Positions 16,990 to 25,417 of a stretch of DNA of 64,000 nucleotides are shown piece by piece (positions within the stretch are counted from its first letter, which is position 1; every line of letters starts with the position of its first letter). Source of the stretch: Novosphingobium sp. FSW06-99. Lineage in GTDB: Bacteria; Pseudomonadota; Alphaproteobacteria; Sphingomonadales; Sphingomonadaceae. The DNA lies in assembly GCF_001519065.1 (NCBI RefSeq), contig NZ_KQ954252.1, positions 124,001-188,000 on the forward strand, in the 5' to 3' direction. A program made the translations under genes and the position numbers. The notes beneath the pieces are model-generated. The model did no database searches and was not told the DNA's origin. It saw nothing but the letters and a program-made list of their open reading frames with translations.

Positions 16990-19569
16990 ATGCGCCTGAT
17001 CATCGCCTTTCTCGCCGCGCTGCTGTTGATGGGGCCTGCGCTTGCGCGAGCGGACGCGCCGGGCGGAACGCCATGCACCACTGCCAGGGGAGACGGTTGC
17101 TCCGCAGACGGGTCGGTGCAGGTGCCGACATTCTTTCGCGGCTATGCCACGCAAGGATCGGCTGGCGTGTCACGCCCGGCCGGCACGAGCACCAACCCGT
17201 GGCACTTGTCGTTCAAGACCACGACCAGCGGGCAATCCCCGGTCTATCCCGCGCGCCCGTCGTGGAACGTGGCCGGGGTCGACTATGCGGTCGGCATTCC
17301 GCGCGGGCAGGCGCCCACGTTGGGCAATCTGCACCCGTCATACCTCAAAGACCCGGCGCAGATCGCGACTGATCCACTGGTCAACCCACGTCGACAGGGC
17401 GAAAATTGCCAGTTCTATGCCTCTAACACGGCAGTGCCGCGCGGGGTCGCGGCGGGCACGACGGCCACACCCTTTCCCTTTGCGCTGGGTGGTGCGGGTA
17501 TCTATTGCAGCAACACCACCGGATCGGCCAATTCGCTGATCTTTGACGGGTACAATTTCGCCTGGAACAGCACCACCGGATCTGGCTGCGTGCCGGTCTT
17601 TCTGGCAGACAAGCCGTGGGGCGCCGGCGCGGCGAGCACCGGGGCGACCACTGCCAATGTCATCATGCGCAACTCGCTGTTCGTCGAGGGCCCCAATTGC
17701 AACATCTGGGGCGGCGTCTACCAGGGGCCCGGAACCGCGCAGGCCGGCCCTGAAAATGCCGCCGCGGTCTATGGCGTGGCTTTTGCCAACGGCGCCACGC
17801 TCAACAGCTTTTCGTTCGTCAACAACACCGTCTATGGCTGCGGCGGCGATGCGCTGGCCGGCGCGCTGGAAACCGCGCTGTGCAGTGCCAGCTTCAATGC
17901 CACCCACTACGCAGCGGGTGGCATAGCGAATTGGGTAACCGGCGCAAAAGTCGGTGTCGCGCCGCTGAACGGTCATTTCCTGGGCATTTCCGGTGGCACC
18001 GCATGGATCGAATTCAACGCCTTCCTGCATATGCCGGGGCGCTTGTTCGACATGGGCAATGTCAATGTCGGCAACCACACCATCGTCGTCGCCAACAACT
18101 ATATCGAGGGCATGCTCTACAGGCAGGAGCCGGGCGTGTTGTTCAACAGCATCGTCAACAGTGGCGGAACGCAGGAAACCATCACCACCAATGCCCCGCA
18201 TGGCGTGCCGGTGGGTAGTCACGTCTCGCTGGTGGTGTCGGGCAATGGCGCACAGGGCTTTCCGGGCGGCTGGGGCGGCACGTGGACGTTGCAGGCCACC
18301 GATGCGACCCATCTCGTGCTCGACAGCCCGATCAACCATGGCGACTGGACCTGGGGCGGTTCGGGCAATTACGGCTGGGTCTACAGCAATTTCGGCCATG
18401 GCGAATTGTGGAACACCGCCGCCACCACCGGTGGCGCCACGTTCACCGGCACGATCAGCGGCACCACGCTGACGGTGTCCGGCCTGTCGGGCACGCTGAC
18501 GGCGGGGCAATATGTCACCGCCACCGGTGCTGCCGATGGCGTGATCACCGGCACCATCAGCGGCAGCACGCTGACCGTCAACAGCGTCACCTCGGGCACG
18601 CTCGCGGCGGGTCAACTGGTGGGCGGTTCCGGCCTGGGCATCCCCGCCGCCGTGACCATCGTGTCGGGCGGCGGATCGACCTGGACGCTCAGCCAGTCGG
18701 TCGGCAACATCGGCCCCGCTGTGATCAACACCTATGATGCCATTCCCTCGCCCACTTATATCGTCGGCGGTTCAGGCAACACATGGACGCTCAACCGGGC
18801 GCTGGGCAAGATCGGCCCCACCCGGATGGCCGCGCCTTATTACACCCCCGGTGTGCGGGGGGGCATCACCACCTACAAAGTGAGCTATAACACCTATCTG
18901 CAAACCCCGTCGGCATGGGGATATGGCGGCACCGCGATCCTGTGGGCGCAGACCAACAGCAACCTGATGGGGGTGCCGCTGGGCACACTGACGGGATCAG
19001 TCGATCACAATGTGTTGGTGTCGGACCTGCAGAACAACGCGCGGCACGTGCAGAATTCCTATGGCGTGGCGTTTCAGGCGACCAGGCTGGCGGGTTTTGC
19101 GGTTGCCGACAACTATTTCGATCCCACCGGGCAATATTATTGCTGGATCGGCTACACGCTCGATTCCGGCAACGGCCCCACCCTCAGCGGCAATGTCAAC
19201 ATGCTGAACCCGTCTGACCCGTATGCCAACATGATGGATAGCTATGCCATCGTTCCCTATGTTTCGGGCACGGGCGCCAACAGCCAGGGCGAAAACGGGC
19301 TGGCCTACAACACCAGGACCGGTGTGCTGACCATTACGCTGGCCGCGCCCGCCCCATTTGGCGCCGGGCAGCGCTTTTTCATCCGCAATGGCGCGGTAAA
19401 TGCCGGGCCCAACTATCTGGCCGGCCCGATGACCGCCTCCGGCGTATCGGGCGCGACTGTCACCGTGAACCTTGCCCCCGGCTTTACCGGGGTGCCGATC
19501 AGCGTCACAGCGGGCGTCACGCTGATCGACAGCGCCGGGCATCCGCAGGCCTGTTACGGGCACAATTGA
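16990..19569 (+). CDS. Large secreted repeat-containing protein, possible beta-helix
   Basis: An 859-residue protein that I cannot assign to a family. A clear Sec signal peptide MRLIIAFLAALLLMGPALARADA opens it. The mature part is rich in Gly, Asn, Thr and Ser, with short beta-like segments such as NNTVYG, NNYIEG and DNYFDP. Such Asn ladders are common in right-handed parallel beta-helices of polysaccharide lyases and surface proteins. Two 34-residue repeats lie at residues 485-552. The ATG at 16990 was chosen; a TTG at 16984 is closer to the GGGGGAG site. Its position opposite a GH16 enzyme suggests a role in EPS binding or trimming, by inference only. Confidence 0.78.
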   Translation: MRLIIAFLAALLLMGPALARADAPGGTPCTTARGDGCSADGSVQVPTFFRGYATQGSAGVSRPAGTSTNPWHLSFKTTTSGQSPVYPARPSWNVAGVDYAVGIPRGQAPTLGNLHPSYLKDPAQIATDPLVNPRRQGENCQFYASNTAVPRGVAAGTTATPFPFALGGAGIYCSNTTGSANSLIFDGYNFAWNSTTGSGCVPVFLADKPWGAGAASTGATTANVIMRNSLFVEGPNCNIWGGVYQGPGTAQAGPENAAAVYGVAFANGATLNSFSFVNNTVYGCGGDALAGALETALCSASFNATHYAAGGIANWVTGAKVGVAPLNGHFLGISGGTAWIEFNAFLHMPGRLFDMGNVNVGNHTIVVANNYIEGMLYRQEPGVLFNSIVNSGGTQETITTNAPHGVPVGSHVSLVVSGNGAQGFPGGWGGTWTLQATDATHLVLDSPINHGDWTWGGSGNYGWVYSNFGHGELWNTAATTGGATFTGTISGTTLTVSGLSGTLTAGQYVTATGAADGVITGTISGSTLTVNSVTSGTLAAGQLVGGSGLGIPAAVTIVSGGGSTWTLSQSVGNIGPAVINTYDAIPSPTYIVGGSGNTWTLNRALGKIGPTRMAAPYYTPGVRGGITTYKVSYNTYLQTPSAWGYGGTAILWAQTNSNLMGVPLGTLTGSVDHNVLVSDLQNNARHVQNSYGVAFQATRLAGFAVADNYFDPTGQYYCWIGYTLDSGNGPTLSGNVNMLNPSDPYANMMDSYAIVPYVSGTGANSQGENGLAYNTRTGVLTITLAAPAPFGAGQRFFIRNGAVNAGPNYLAGPMTASGVSGATVTVNLAPGFTGVPISVTAGVTLIDSAGHPQACYGHN
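18442..18645 (+). repeat. Two tandem 102-bp (34-residue) coding repeats
   Basis: Units begin at 18442 and 18544. Each encodes a [FI]TGTISG[TS]TLTV core followed by SGTL[TA]AGQ. The same kind of unit occurs in phage tail-fibre and surface proteins, as far as I recall. Confidence 0.8.
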
Positions 19570-19584
19570 GACTGTTCGGCAGGA

Positions 19585-20463
19585 TCAGAGTTGGCGCGGC
19601 GCATAAGGGATGATGCGCGCCACGCCGCCAAAATGCACCATCCTGTTGTACACTGCCGATACCGGCTGCTCGGGCGTGACTCCGCCCCAATCGCGCGGCC
19701 CGCTCCACACATTGGCCATCATCCACCCGCCGTTTGGTGGCGCATGACTCAGGCCCGGCTCGGTCATGGCATGAACCGGTTTGCCGTCGACGGTGTAGAT
19801 CACGCGGTTTGCGACCCATAGAAAGCCATAGCGGTGATAACCGGTCGATGGATTGAACGGCAATGGCTGGCGCCATGTGGTGTTCGACGGATGAAGCGTG
19901 AAATGCACATAGCCGGGTTGATCGGGATGTGTGGCCCACGGTTCATTGGCCAGAAATTCGATATCGATTTCCAGCGGACCGAAACTGGCGCCGCGCCAAC
20001 TGCGCCCCTTGGTGTCGCGCGCCTGGATCCAGAAAAACGACAGGCATCCCCCGGCGCGATGTTCGGGATCGACCACCATGCGGGTTTCGTAATAACCGCG
20101 CGCGGTGCCGGGAAAACCGTCAGACATGACTTCGCTGGCGAGTGTCCGGCCCCCATCACGCACCGTGCTGAGGCGCAGATAGCCCTTACCGGGGTCATTC
20201 AGCCCACTGGGATCCTGTTCGCTCACTTGCGCCAGTGCCGGTGTCATGAACCCTTCATGGCCGACCAGCCACGGCCCGGAAATCTGCAGGGTGTCGCGCA
20301 CGTGCTGCCCGATGATGCCATGCAGCCGGTCGTCAACCGGATGAATGGCGTGGTGCAGGGGGCTGAAATCCGCATCGACGATGGTGCGCGGGCTGGCACA
20401 ACCGCTCATGATCGCGGATTGACCACCTATCAACATCAGCGCCAACCCCATCAACATGCGCAA
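19585..20463 (-). CDS. Glycoside hydrolase family 16 lipoprotein
   Basis: A 292-residue predicted outer-membrane or periplasmic lipoprotein. The signal peptide ends in IMSGC, a slightly relaxed lipobox with Cys22. The catalytic signature is GPLEIDIEF, giving nucleophile Glu165, helper Asp167 and acid/base Glu169. This is the E-x-D-x-E motif of GH16 enzymes, which cleave or transglycosylate beta-1,3/1,4-linked glucans and galactans. Flanking aromatics (FFWIQA, YGFLWV) fit a beta-jelly-roll sugar cleft. It converges on the secreted repeat protein gene, the stops being only about 15 bases apart. An EPS-tailoring or turnover role is inferred from position. Confidence 0.88.
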   Translation of the reverse strand: MRMLMGLALMLIGGQSAIMSGCASPRTIVDADFSPLHHAIHPVDDRLHGIIGQHVRDTLQISGPWLVGHEGFMTPALAQVSEQDPSGLNDPGKGYLRLSTVRDGGRTLASEVMSDGFPGTARGYYETRMVVDPEHRAGGCLSFFWIQARDTKGRSWRGASFGPLEIDIEFLANEPWATHPDQPGYVHFTLHPSNTTWRQPLPFNPSTGYHRYGFLWVANRVIYTVDGKPVHAMTEPGLSHAPPNGGWMMANVWSGPRDWGGVTPEQPVSAVYNRMVHFGGVARIIPYAPRQL

Positions 20464-20761
20464 TTGCGTTTCTCCAATAACGAACTTCGAATCAGCCTAT
20501 GTATCTGGTACGCCTTCTTCTCATTCCGGGAATGCTGATTTGATTGAAGGCTTGGCGCCTGGCCTGCAATAAAAATGCAAGATAAGTCATGTCCGTCTTC
20601 GGAAAGAATCGTTTAAAAATACACCTTCCTTTGCGTCGATGAATGAAGGTGAATTTTAAGAGTTAGTAACATTAATTAATTCTAAATTGGGCCGTCGGGT
20701 AAATTTTATTTTGCTTGTGGTTCGTTATCTATTCAATTCGAGATCAGGAACAGGAGATGCC
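20464..20761. other. AT-rich divergent intergenic region
   Basis: About 300 bases between the divergent GH16 and acyltransferase genes, visibly AT-rich compared with the rest of the window (notably 20620-20735). It must hold both promoters, but I could not pick a convincing -35/-10 pair. No gene seen. Confidence 0.6.
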
Positions 20762-22018
20762 ATGAGGACCTTGGAGTCGCGATTTGACGAATGTAGAGGC
20801 GTCGGTCCGGGCTTTGATCACATGCGAGTTGGGCTGGCACTTTCCATCCTGCTTTGGCACAGCTTCGGGTTGAGTCGCGGCTTGCTGTGGGTTCAGACAC
20901 TGCCTGTGTTTCCATTTCGTCCGCTTCTTGCTGCGTTGCTGCCGATGTTTTTCTCTCTTAGCGGGATACTTGTGATTGGTAGTGCGATTCGGCTCAATAG
21001 CTTGCGCACATTCATCACCTTCCGGGTCCTGCGCATTCTGCCCGCATTGTTTACTGAGGTCTCGTTGTCGGCGCTGATTTTTGGGCCCATGCTGACCGTA
21101 TTGCCGTTGCGGGGTTATTTCACCAGCCCGGAATTCTTTGAATATTTCGGATCTTTCATAGGCCGGGCACGCTTTAGCCTGCCGGGGGTATTTCTCGACA
21201 ACCCCATGCCGAAACTCGTCAATGGTGCTTTGTGGACGGTCGGGCCGGAAATCTTTTGCTATGTCACATTGTCGCTGCTGATTGTCACCGGCATTTACCG
21301 TCAACGCCGCGCCATGCTCGCTGTGACGATCCTTTTTATGCTGTCATGCATCTGGTCCGATCAGATTGATACCCAGGCGATTCTGCGGGCGTTGCCCAGC
21401 CGCTCGCTCATCTGTGCGTTCCTGTTTGGGAACCTGATCTATCTCTATCGTGATAAATTGCCTTATTCGCAGTTGCTCGCGGTGGGAGTGTTTGTGGTGT
21501 CGCTAGGCGCCATTGCCGTTGCCGAATACTCGAGCGCCTATAACTTCCTGATCTACCCGGCCATCCTCGGCCTGAGCTACGTTACGGCGATCATAGGTTT
21601 CAGCCCACTGCCTCCGCTGCCGTTCTTTCACAGGGGGGATTATAGCTATGGCATCTATATCTATGGCTTTCCGATACAGCAGGCGCTGCTGCACTTTTTC
21701 CCTGCGCATCGAACCGCGCTGTTCGTTACCGTCACCGCCCTGCCGCTCACACTGCTTTGTGCAATCGGATCGTGGCACTTGATCGAAAAGCCTGTTCTGG
21801 GCCTGCGCAAGCATCTTTTGCCAAAACAGCGTCGACCCGTCGAACAGGAAGGCACCGTGCGGGCATGGACTCCACGAACCGTTGGCATCACGGTGTGTCT
21901 CCTGGCGTATGGCTTGTTCGTAGCGCACGCATCGGCCCTGTTTCCATTGCGCAGCGCCGCCGGACGGTTGCTGGGCGCGAACACCCCAACGACTACGCAA
22001 GCAGGTCCGCAGTTTTAG
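20762..22018 (+). CDS. Acyltransferase 3 family (OafA/ExoZ-like)
   Basis: A 418-residue protein with about ten hydrophobic helices that probably O-acetylates or otherwise acylates the exopolysaccharide repeat unit. The N-terminus has FDHMRVGLALSILLWHSFG, matching the family's R-x10-H active-site arrangement. FFSLSGILV and RVLRILPAL are the next conserved segments, and GDYSYGIYIYGFPIQQ is the typical late motif. The start at 20762 is set by AGGAG six bases upstream; an upstream in-frame extension from 20687 looks non-coding. Base composition is less GC-rich than the neighbours. There is no C-terminal SGNH domain. Confidence 0.87.
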   Translation: MRTLESRFDECRGVGPGFDHMRVGLALSILLWHSFGLSRGLLWVQTLPVFPFRPLLAALLPMFFSLSGILVIGSAIRLNSLRTFITFRVLRILPALFTEVSLSALIFGPMLTVLPLRGYFTSPEFFEYFGSFIGRARFSLPGVFLDNPMPKLVNGALWTVGPEIFCYVTLSLLIVTGIYRQRRAMLAVTILFMLSCIWSDQIDTQAILRALPSRSLICAFLFGNLIYLYRDKLPYSQLLAVGVFVVSLGAIAVAEYSSAYNFLIYPAILGLSYVTAIIGFSPLPPLPFFHRGDYSYGIYIYGFPIQQALLHFFPAHRTALFVTVTALPLTLLCAIGSWHLIEKPVLGLRKHLLPKQRRPVEQEGTVRAWTPRTVGITVCLLAYGLFVAHASALFPLRSAAGRLLGANTPTTTQAGPQF

Positions 22019-22321
22019 ATAAAAACGAATAAAATTATTCTAGAGCAATAAAATGGAGCGCCCGGCGTCAGATTGGACGCCACGCGCTCCACGCCATTGG
22101 GGCGAATTGGGTTGAGCGTGGTCATGCAGCAAAACATCTGTGCGATGCGCCTATGTGTCCTTGGAGTGGGCTTGGTGAACAAGGTTGGCCTGCTCACTTT
22201 ATAGGCATTTTTCGGGCTGGCCGTGGCAATCTGGAGGCCGATGTTCATTGTTGCCTGGAATTGATAAAGACAGGGATGGCCGGGCGTTCTGGCGCTCGGT
22301 CATCACCGCATAAGGAACCGT
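22019..22321. other. Intergenic region without a recognised gene
   Basis: 303 bases between the acyltransferase and the next membrane-protein gene. Its first part is AT-rich, then a hairpin at 22055-22090. Nothing else with coding character was found. Confidence 0.5.
22055..22090. terminator. Interrupted hairpin after the acyltransferase gene
   Basis: GGAGCG (22055-22060) pairs with CGCTCC (22085-22090), and GGCGTC (22064-22069) with GACGCC (22076-22081), across a 3x3 internal loop and a six-base apical loop. No T-tract follows, so termination is only a possibility. Confidence 0.4.
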
Positions 22322-22939
22322 ATGGAAATCTCAGGTCCATTGTCGCCCATCGCAGGTTTCGTCTACATCGCCACCAGCGGCCTCGCGCTGGTGGCTGCAA
22401 CATGCACACCTGCCACGCGTCGCAAGCTGGCGGTGATCAACTGGGGCGCGGTCGCTGTCATCTTTGTGGCGCTGGCGGTGTGGCGGCTGACCGATGGCGA
22501 GATTCTGTTGCAGGACTATGTGCGCGGGTGGACCCGCGGCCATGGCGTCTATGATGATCGCCACGTCTTCCAGGTTCCGGTGACGCTTGGTGCGGTTCTG
22601 GTGATGGCGGCGCTGGTCGTCCTGGCGCAGCGGTCGTCCGGCGTGGGGCGTTCGGGGCAGGCGCTCGCCCTTTCACTTGTCATGGTGGTTTATACCGCCG
22701 TACGCGCAACCTCGCTCCACGCGATTGACGAGATTCTCTATCAATCGCTGGGGCCGATCCATGTCAATTATCTGATCGATCTTGGCCTGACCGCGCTGGT
22801 TGCGGCGCTGGCGATTTTCGAATGTCGCCAGGTGGCGACATCCGCATCGCGCCGACATCGTTCATCGTCATCGCGCACGCGTCGGTCACGGTCTGCCGAC
22901 CGTGATCCGGATCGCCCCCGTCGTCGCCGTCGTCAATGA
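22322..22939 (+). CDS. Unrecognised small membrane protein with basic tail
   Basis: A 205-residue protein with four or five hydrophobic segments between residues 8 and 165, then a highly basic Ser/Arg tail from residue ~172 to the end (HRSSSSRTRRSRSADRDPDR in part). No family is recognised. The tail is likely cytoplasmic. It lies between the acyltransferase and the convergent Wzy-like gene, whose stop is only 18 bases away. A membrane component of the EPS machinery or its regulation is a guess from location. Codon use of the hydrophobic part looks genuinely coding; the exact C-terminus is less sure. Confidence 0.65.
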   Translation: MEISGPLSPIAGFVYIATSGLALVAATCTPATRRKLAVINWGAVAVIFVALAVWRLTDGEILLQDYVRGWTRGHGVYDDRHVFQVPVTLGAVLVMAALVVLAQRSSGVGRSGQALALSLVMVVYTAVRATSLHAIDEILYQSLGPIHVNYLIDLGLTALVAALAIFECRQVATSASRRHRSSSSRTRRSRSADRDPDRPRRRRRQ

Positions 22940-22957
22940 TCGATACTTTTCGCGATC

Positions 22958-24331
22958 TCAGGCGACACGCGGCTTGCGCCGCACCCAGAATGCCCAGTCG
23001 ATCACGTAACTGTGTTGTGCGCAAGCGACGCACGCGCCCAGCAGAATGGTAAACCAGGTTAGCGTGCCACCCTGATAAGTAACTGAAAATCCCATGATAA
23101 TCAGCATGCTCAGGCTCATCGCAATGCCACGATAGAACCCGGCATCGGCTACGTTTGCCATGGCCTCGGCGCGAAACAGGCCGCCCAGAGCGGCAATGCA
23201 GGCGAAGAACAGCGCCAACGTCGCCGGCAGACCAAACCGCACGGCATAGAGCAGCCAGTGCGCGTCGATGCTCGACGTCAACATCCAGTCGGGCCGCCGG
23301 TAGGGGTCAAAGCCGATGCCAACCCAGGGATGCGCGAGCACCGATTGCGTTGCATATTGCCAGATTGCCACACGAAAGTATCCGGTGGACGGATCGAGCG
23401 TGGCAAACCGGATGAACAGGCCGATCGGACCGCCCTTCGACAGAAAGCTGATGCCGGCTATCACGATGACCAGTCCGGTAAACAGCACGGGCCAGGTCAA
23501 TTCGCGTACCTGGCGTGTAAGCCAGTCGTAAAGCAGCATGCCGACGATGGCGAACAACGCCAGAATGGCTGCGGAACTCACCGTAAAGATCGCCGTCGCG
23601 GATGCGGCGATGGCCAGCCACAAGGGCCAGCCGCGAATGCCGCTTTTCCAATAGATTCCCAGCAGTGTGGCCATGTGCAATCCGGCTTCGATCGGGTGCA
23701 CCCAGGGGCCATAGGCACGCATCAGGCCAAAGCGGATGCGGACGTCGATCACGTCATTGATATTCTCCGTGCCGCTCGCGTAGTGCAGTCCGCCGAAAAT
23801 CTTGACGAAAAACGGGCGCACCAGCAATTGGTGCGTCACGGATTCCACGCCCAGACTGATGCCGGCAAGAAAGAAGCCCGGCGTGCACAGGATCAGCGCG
23901 CGGCGCATGTCATCCAGCGACCGGAACGAGATCCGCGCCATGTAATATCCGGCGACCGCATCAAACGCGAACGACACGCCGCTGACCAGCGCACGATCTG
24001 CGCCGTATACCGCCCACAGCGATATCACCATCCATGAGCCCAGGATCAGGATCAGCCAGTCTGGCAGAACGAACCGGATCGCACCGTTCCACAAGTGCCA
24101 GGCCACCCATGGCATAGTCAGCGCCAGGGCCAGGCGATCCATATAGATGAAGTTTTCGCCGACGTGGATCGATACCTCACGCGGGAGCAGCGTGGCATAG
24201 ATCACCAGCACCATCGGCCAGATCGCCACCGGGCGGTTGCCGACCCGCACATGCCCCATAGCCTTTCGCGCGACAATTGTGCCGACGTCGTCTGAAAGGG
24301 GGATTGCGGAAGATGGATAGGCTGACGGCAT
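22958..24331 (-). CDS. Second Wzy/O-antigen-polymerase-like membrane protein
   Basis: A 457-residue polytopic inner-membrane protein with ten to twelve hydrophobic segments. The late periplasmic loop STGYFRVAIWQYATQSVLAHPWVGIGFD, followed by SIDAHWLLYAVRFGLPA, is the arrangement seen in Wzy/WaaL/ExoQ-type proteins, with a conserved Arg upstream and His in the second part. It most likely polymerises undecaprenyl-linked repeat units, being next to the Wza and Wzc genes, although it is transcribed divergently from them. The protein encoded at 7110-8555 has a different but related signature. A Met at residue 25 is an alternative start. Confidence 0.82.
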   Translation of the reverse strand: MPSAYPSSAIPLSDDVGTIVARKAMGHVRVGNRPVAIWPMVLVIYATLLPREVSIHVGENFIYMDRLALALTMPWVAWHLWNGAIRFVLPDWLILILGSWMVISLWAVYGADRALVSGVSFAFDAVAGYYMARISFRSLDDMRRALILCTPGFFLAGISLGVESVTHQLLVRPFFVKIFGGLHYASGTENINDVIDVRIRFGLMRAYGPWVHPIEAGLHMATLLGIYWKSGIRGWPLWLAIAASATAIFTVSSAAILALFAIVGMLLYDWLTRQVRELTWPVLFTGLVIVIAGISFLSKGGPIGLFIRFATLDPSTGYFRVAIWQYATQSVLAHPWVGIGFDPYRRPDWMLTSSIDAHWLLYAVRFGLPATLALFFACIAALGGLFRAEAMANVADAGFYRGIAMSLSMLIIMGFSVTYQGGTLTWFTILLGACVACAQHSYVIDWAFWVRRKPRVA

Positions 24332-24575
24332 CGCGGTCCAGGGGTTCCGACTGCAAGTGAATTCTCTCAGCGTTCGATACTAGCGGCTGGTCAGCCGAAG
24401 GGAAGCCCTGTTTGGCAAAGTCTTACCGCACTGCGCAATTTGACCCTTTATGGCACGGCGGTGGCGGGTATGCCTGATTGCAGCATGGGCAGGCTTGCCG
24501 TTACAAAGCACAGGCATAGCCGAGATTCGGCAAATGGGGTGGATGAGTGCTGCACTTTTTGGTGCGGCGGGTGCG

Positions 24576-24584
24576 TGCTAGAAT
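24576..24584 (+). promoter_or_regulatory. Possible extended -10 promoter for the wza-wzc pair
   Basis: TGCTAGAAT, an extended -10 (TGnTAGAAT), about 105 bases before the export gene. No good -35 lies 17 bases upstream. GTGCTGCAC at 24548-24556, the inverse of the motif at 8600 and 12624, lies just upstream. The remainder of the gap 24332-24688 shows no gene. Confidence 0.35.
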
Positions 24585-24688
24585 ATCAGCAGGATTTGTT
24601 GGTTGCACTGCAGCAGGTTTTACGGCACGTCCCGCGTGTGGATGGAACGAACAAAGTCCGTGTGCTGAAAGCGGAGAAATGGTGGGCA

Positions 24689-25399
24689 ATGGCAACGAAA
24701 TTCAATCGCGCATGGCGACCGTGTCTGCTCGGGGTGCTGACCTTGGGGCTGGGTGCTTGTGCCGGGGATTACAAGGCCACTGTGGGCGCCTATGAGCCGA
24801 CCAAGTCGGATCTGATGGGCCAGGCGCGGCTTAGTGCCGAGACCCCTGCCATTTATCGGCTGGGTGCCGGCGACGCGATTCAGATCAAAGTTTATGGCGA
24901 GCCGGACTTGTCGTTCGATCGGTTGGTGATTGACCAATCGGGGACATTCAACCTGGCCATTGCCGGTGACGTCCAGGCGGCCGGGCTGACCGCGAACGAG
25001 CTGGCGGAGCACCTTCGGGCGGCGCTGGGCAGGCAGATCATCAACCCGCAAGTGACCGTCAATCTGCTCGAATACGGTTCGCAAAAGATCACCGTCGAAG
25101 GCGCGGTTGCCAAACCGGGGATTTATACCCTGCCGCCGGGCACGACATTGCTGGGCGCACTGGCAACCGCCGGGGACCCCGAGCGCGTGGCGCGGGTCAA
25201 GGCCATTGCGATCATCCGTACCGATGACAAGGGCAAGCTGCTTGCCGTGGTCGATCTGCACGCGGTGCGGGCCGGCAAGATGATCGATCCGGTTCTGATG
25301 GCCAACGACCGGGTGGTTGTCGGCGTTTCGGCGGGGCGGACATTCTATCAGGATATGCTGTCGCTTATCCCGGCTGCAGTCATCTTTTCACGGTTTTAA
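24689..25399 (+). CDS. Wza/GumB-type polysaccharide export lipoprotein
   Basis: A 236-residue outer-membrane export protein. The signal peptide ends in the lipobox LGAC, so it should be lipid-anchored at that Cys. The polysaccharide-export domain begins YRLGAGDAIQIKVYGEPDLS. One SLBB-like beta-grasp repeat follows, with KITVEGAVAKPGIYTLPPGTTLLGALATAGD. It is shorter than E. coli Wza (about 380 residues), like the GumB/short OPX proteins. The ATG at 24689 was chosen because it gives the signal peptide directly; the longer frame from 24440 reads as non-coding. The Wzc-type gene starts 18 bases later, forming the export operon. Confidence 0.92.
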   Translation: MATKFNRAWRPCLLGVLTLGLGACAGDYKATVGAYEPTKSDLMGQARLSAETPAIYRLGAGDAIQIKVYGEPDLSFDRLVIDQSGTFNLAIAGDVQAAGLTANELAEHLRAALGRQIINPQVTVNLLEYGSQKITVEGAVAKPGIYTLPPGTTLLGALATAGDPERVARVKAIAIIRTDDKGKLLAVVDLHAVRAGKMIDPVLMANDRVVVGVSAGRTFYQDMLSLIPAAVIFSRF

Positions 25400-25417
25400 T
25401 CAGGGCGGCGTTTGACC

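Noticed and set aside
24440..24688. N-terminal extension of the OPX export protein
   Set aside because: Cys/His/Trp-rich, non-conserved; the signal peptide and lipobox start at the ATG at 24689.
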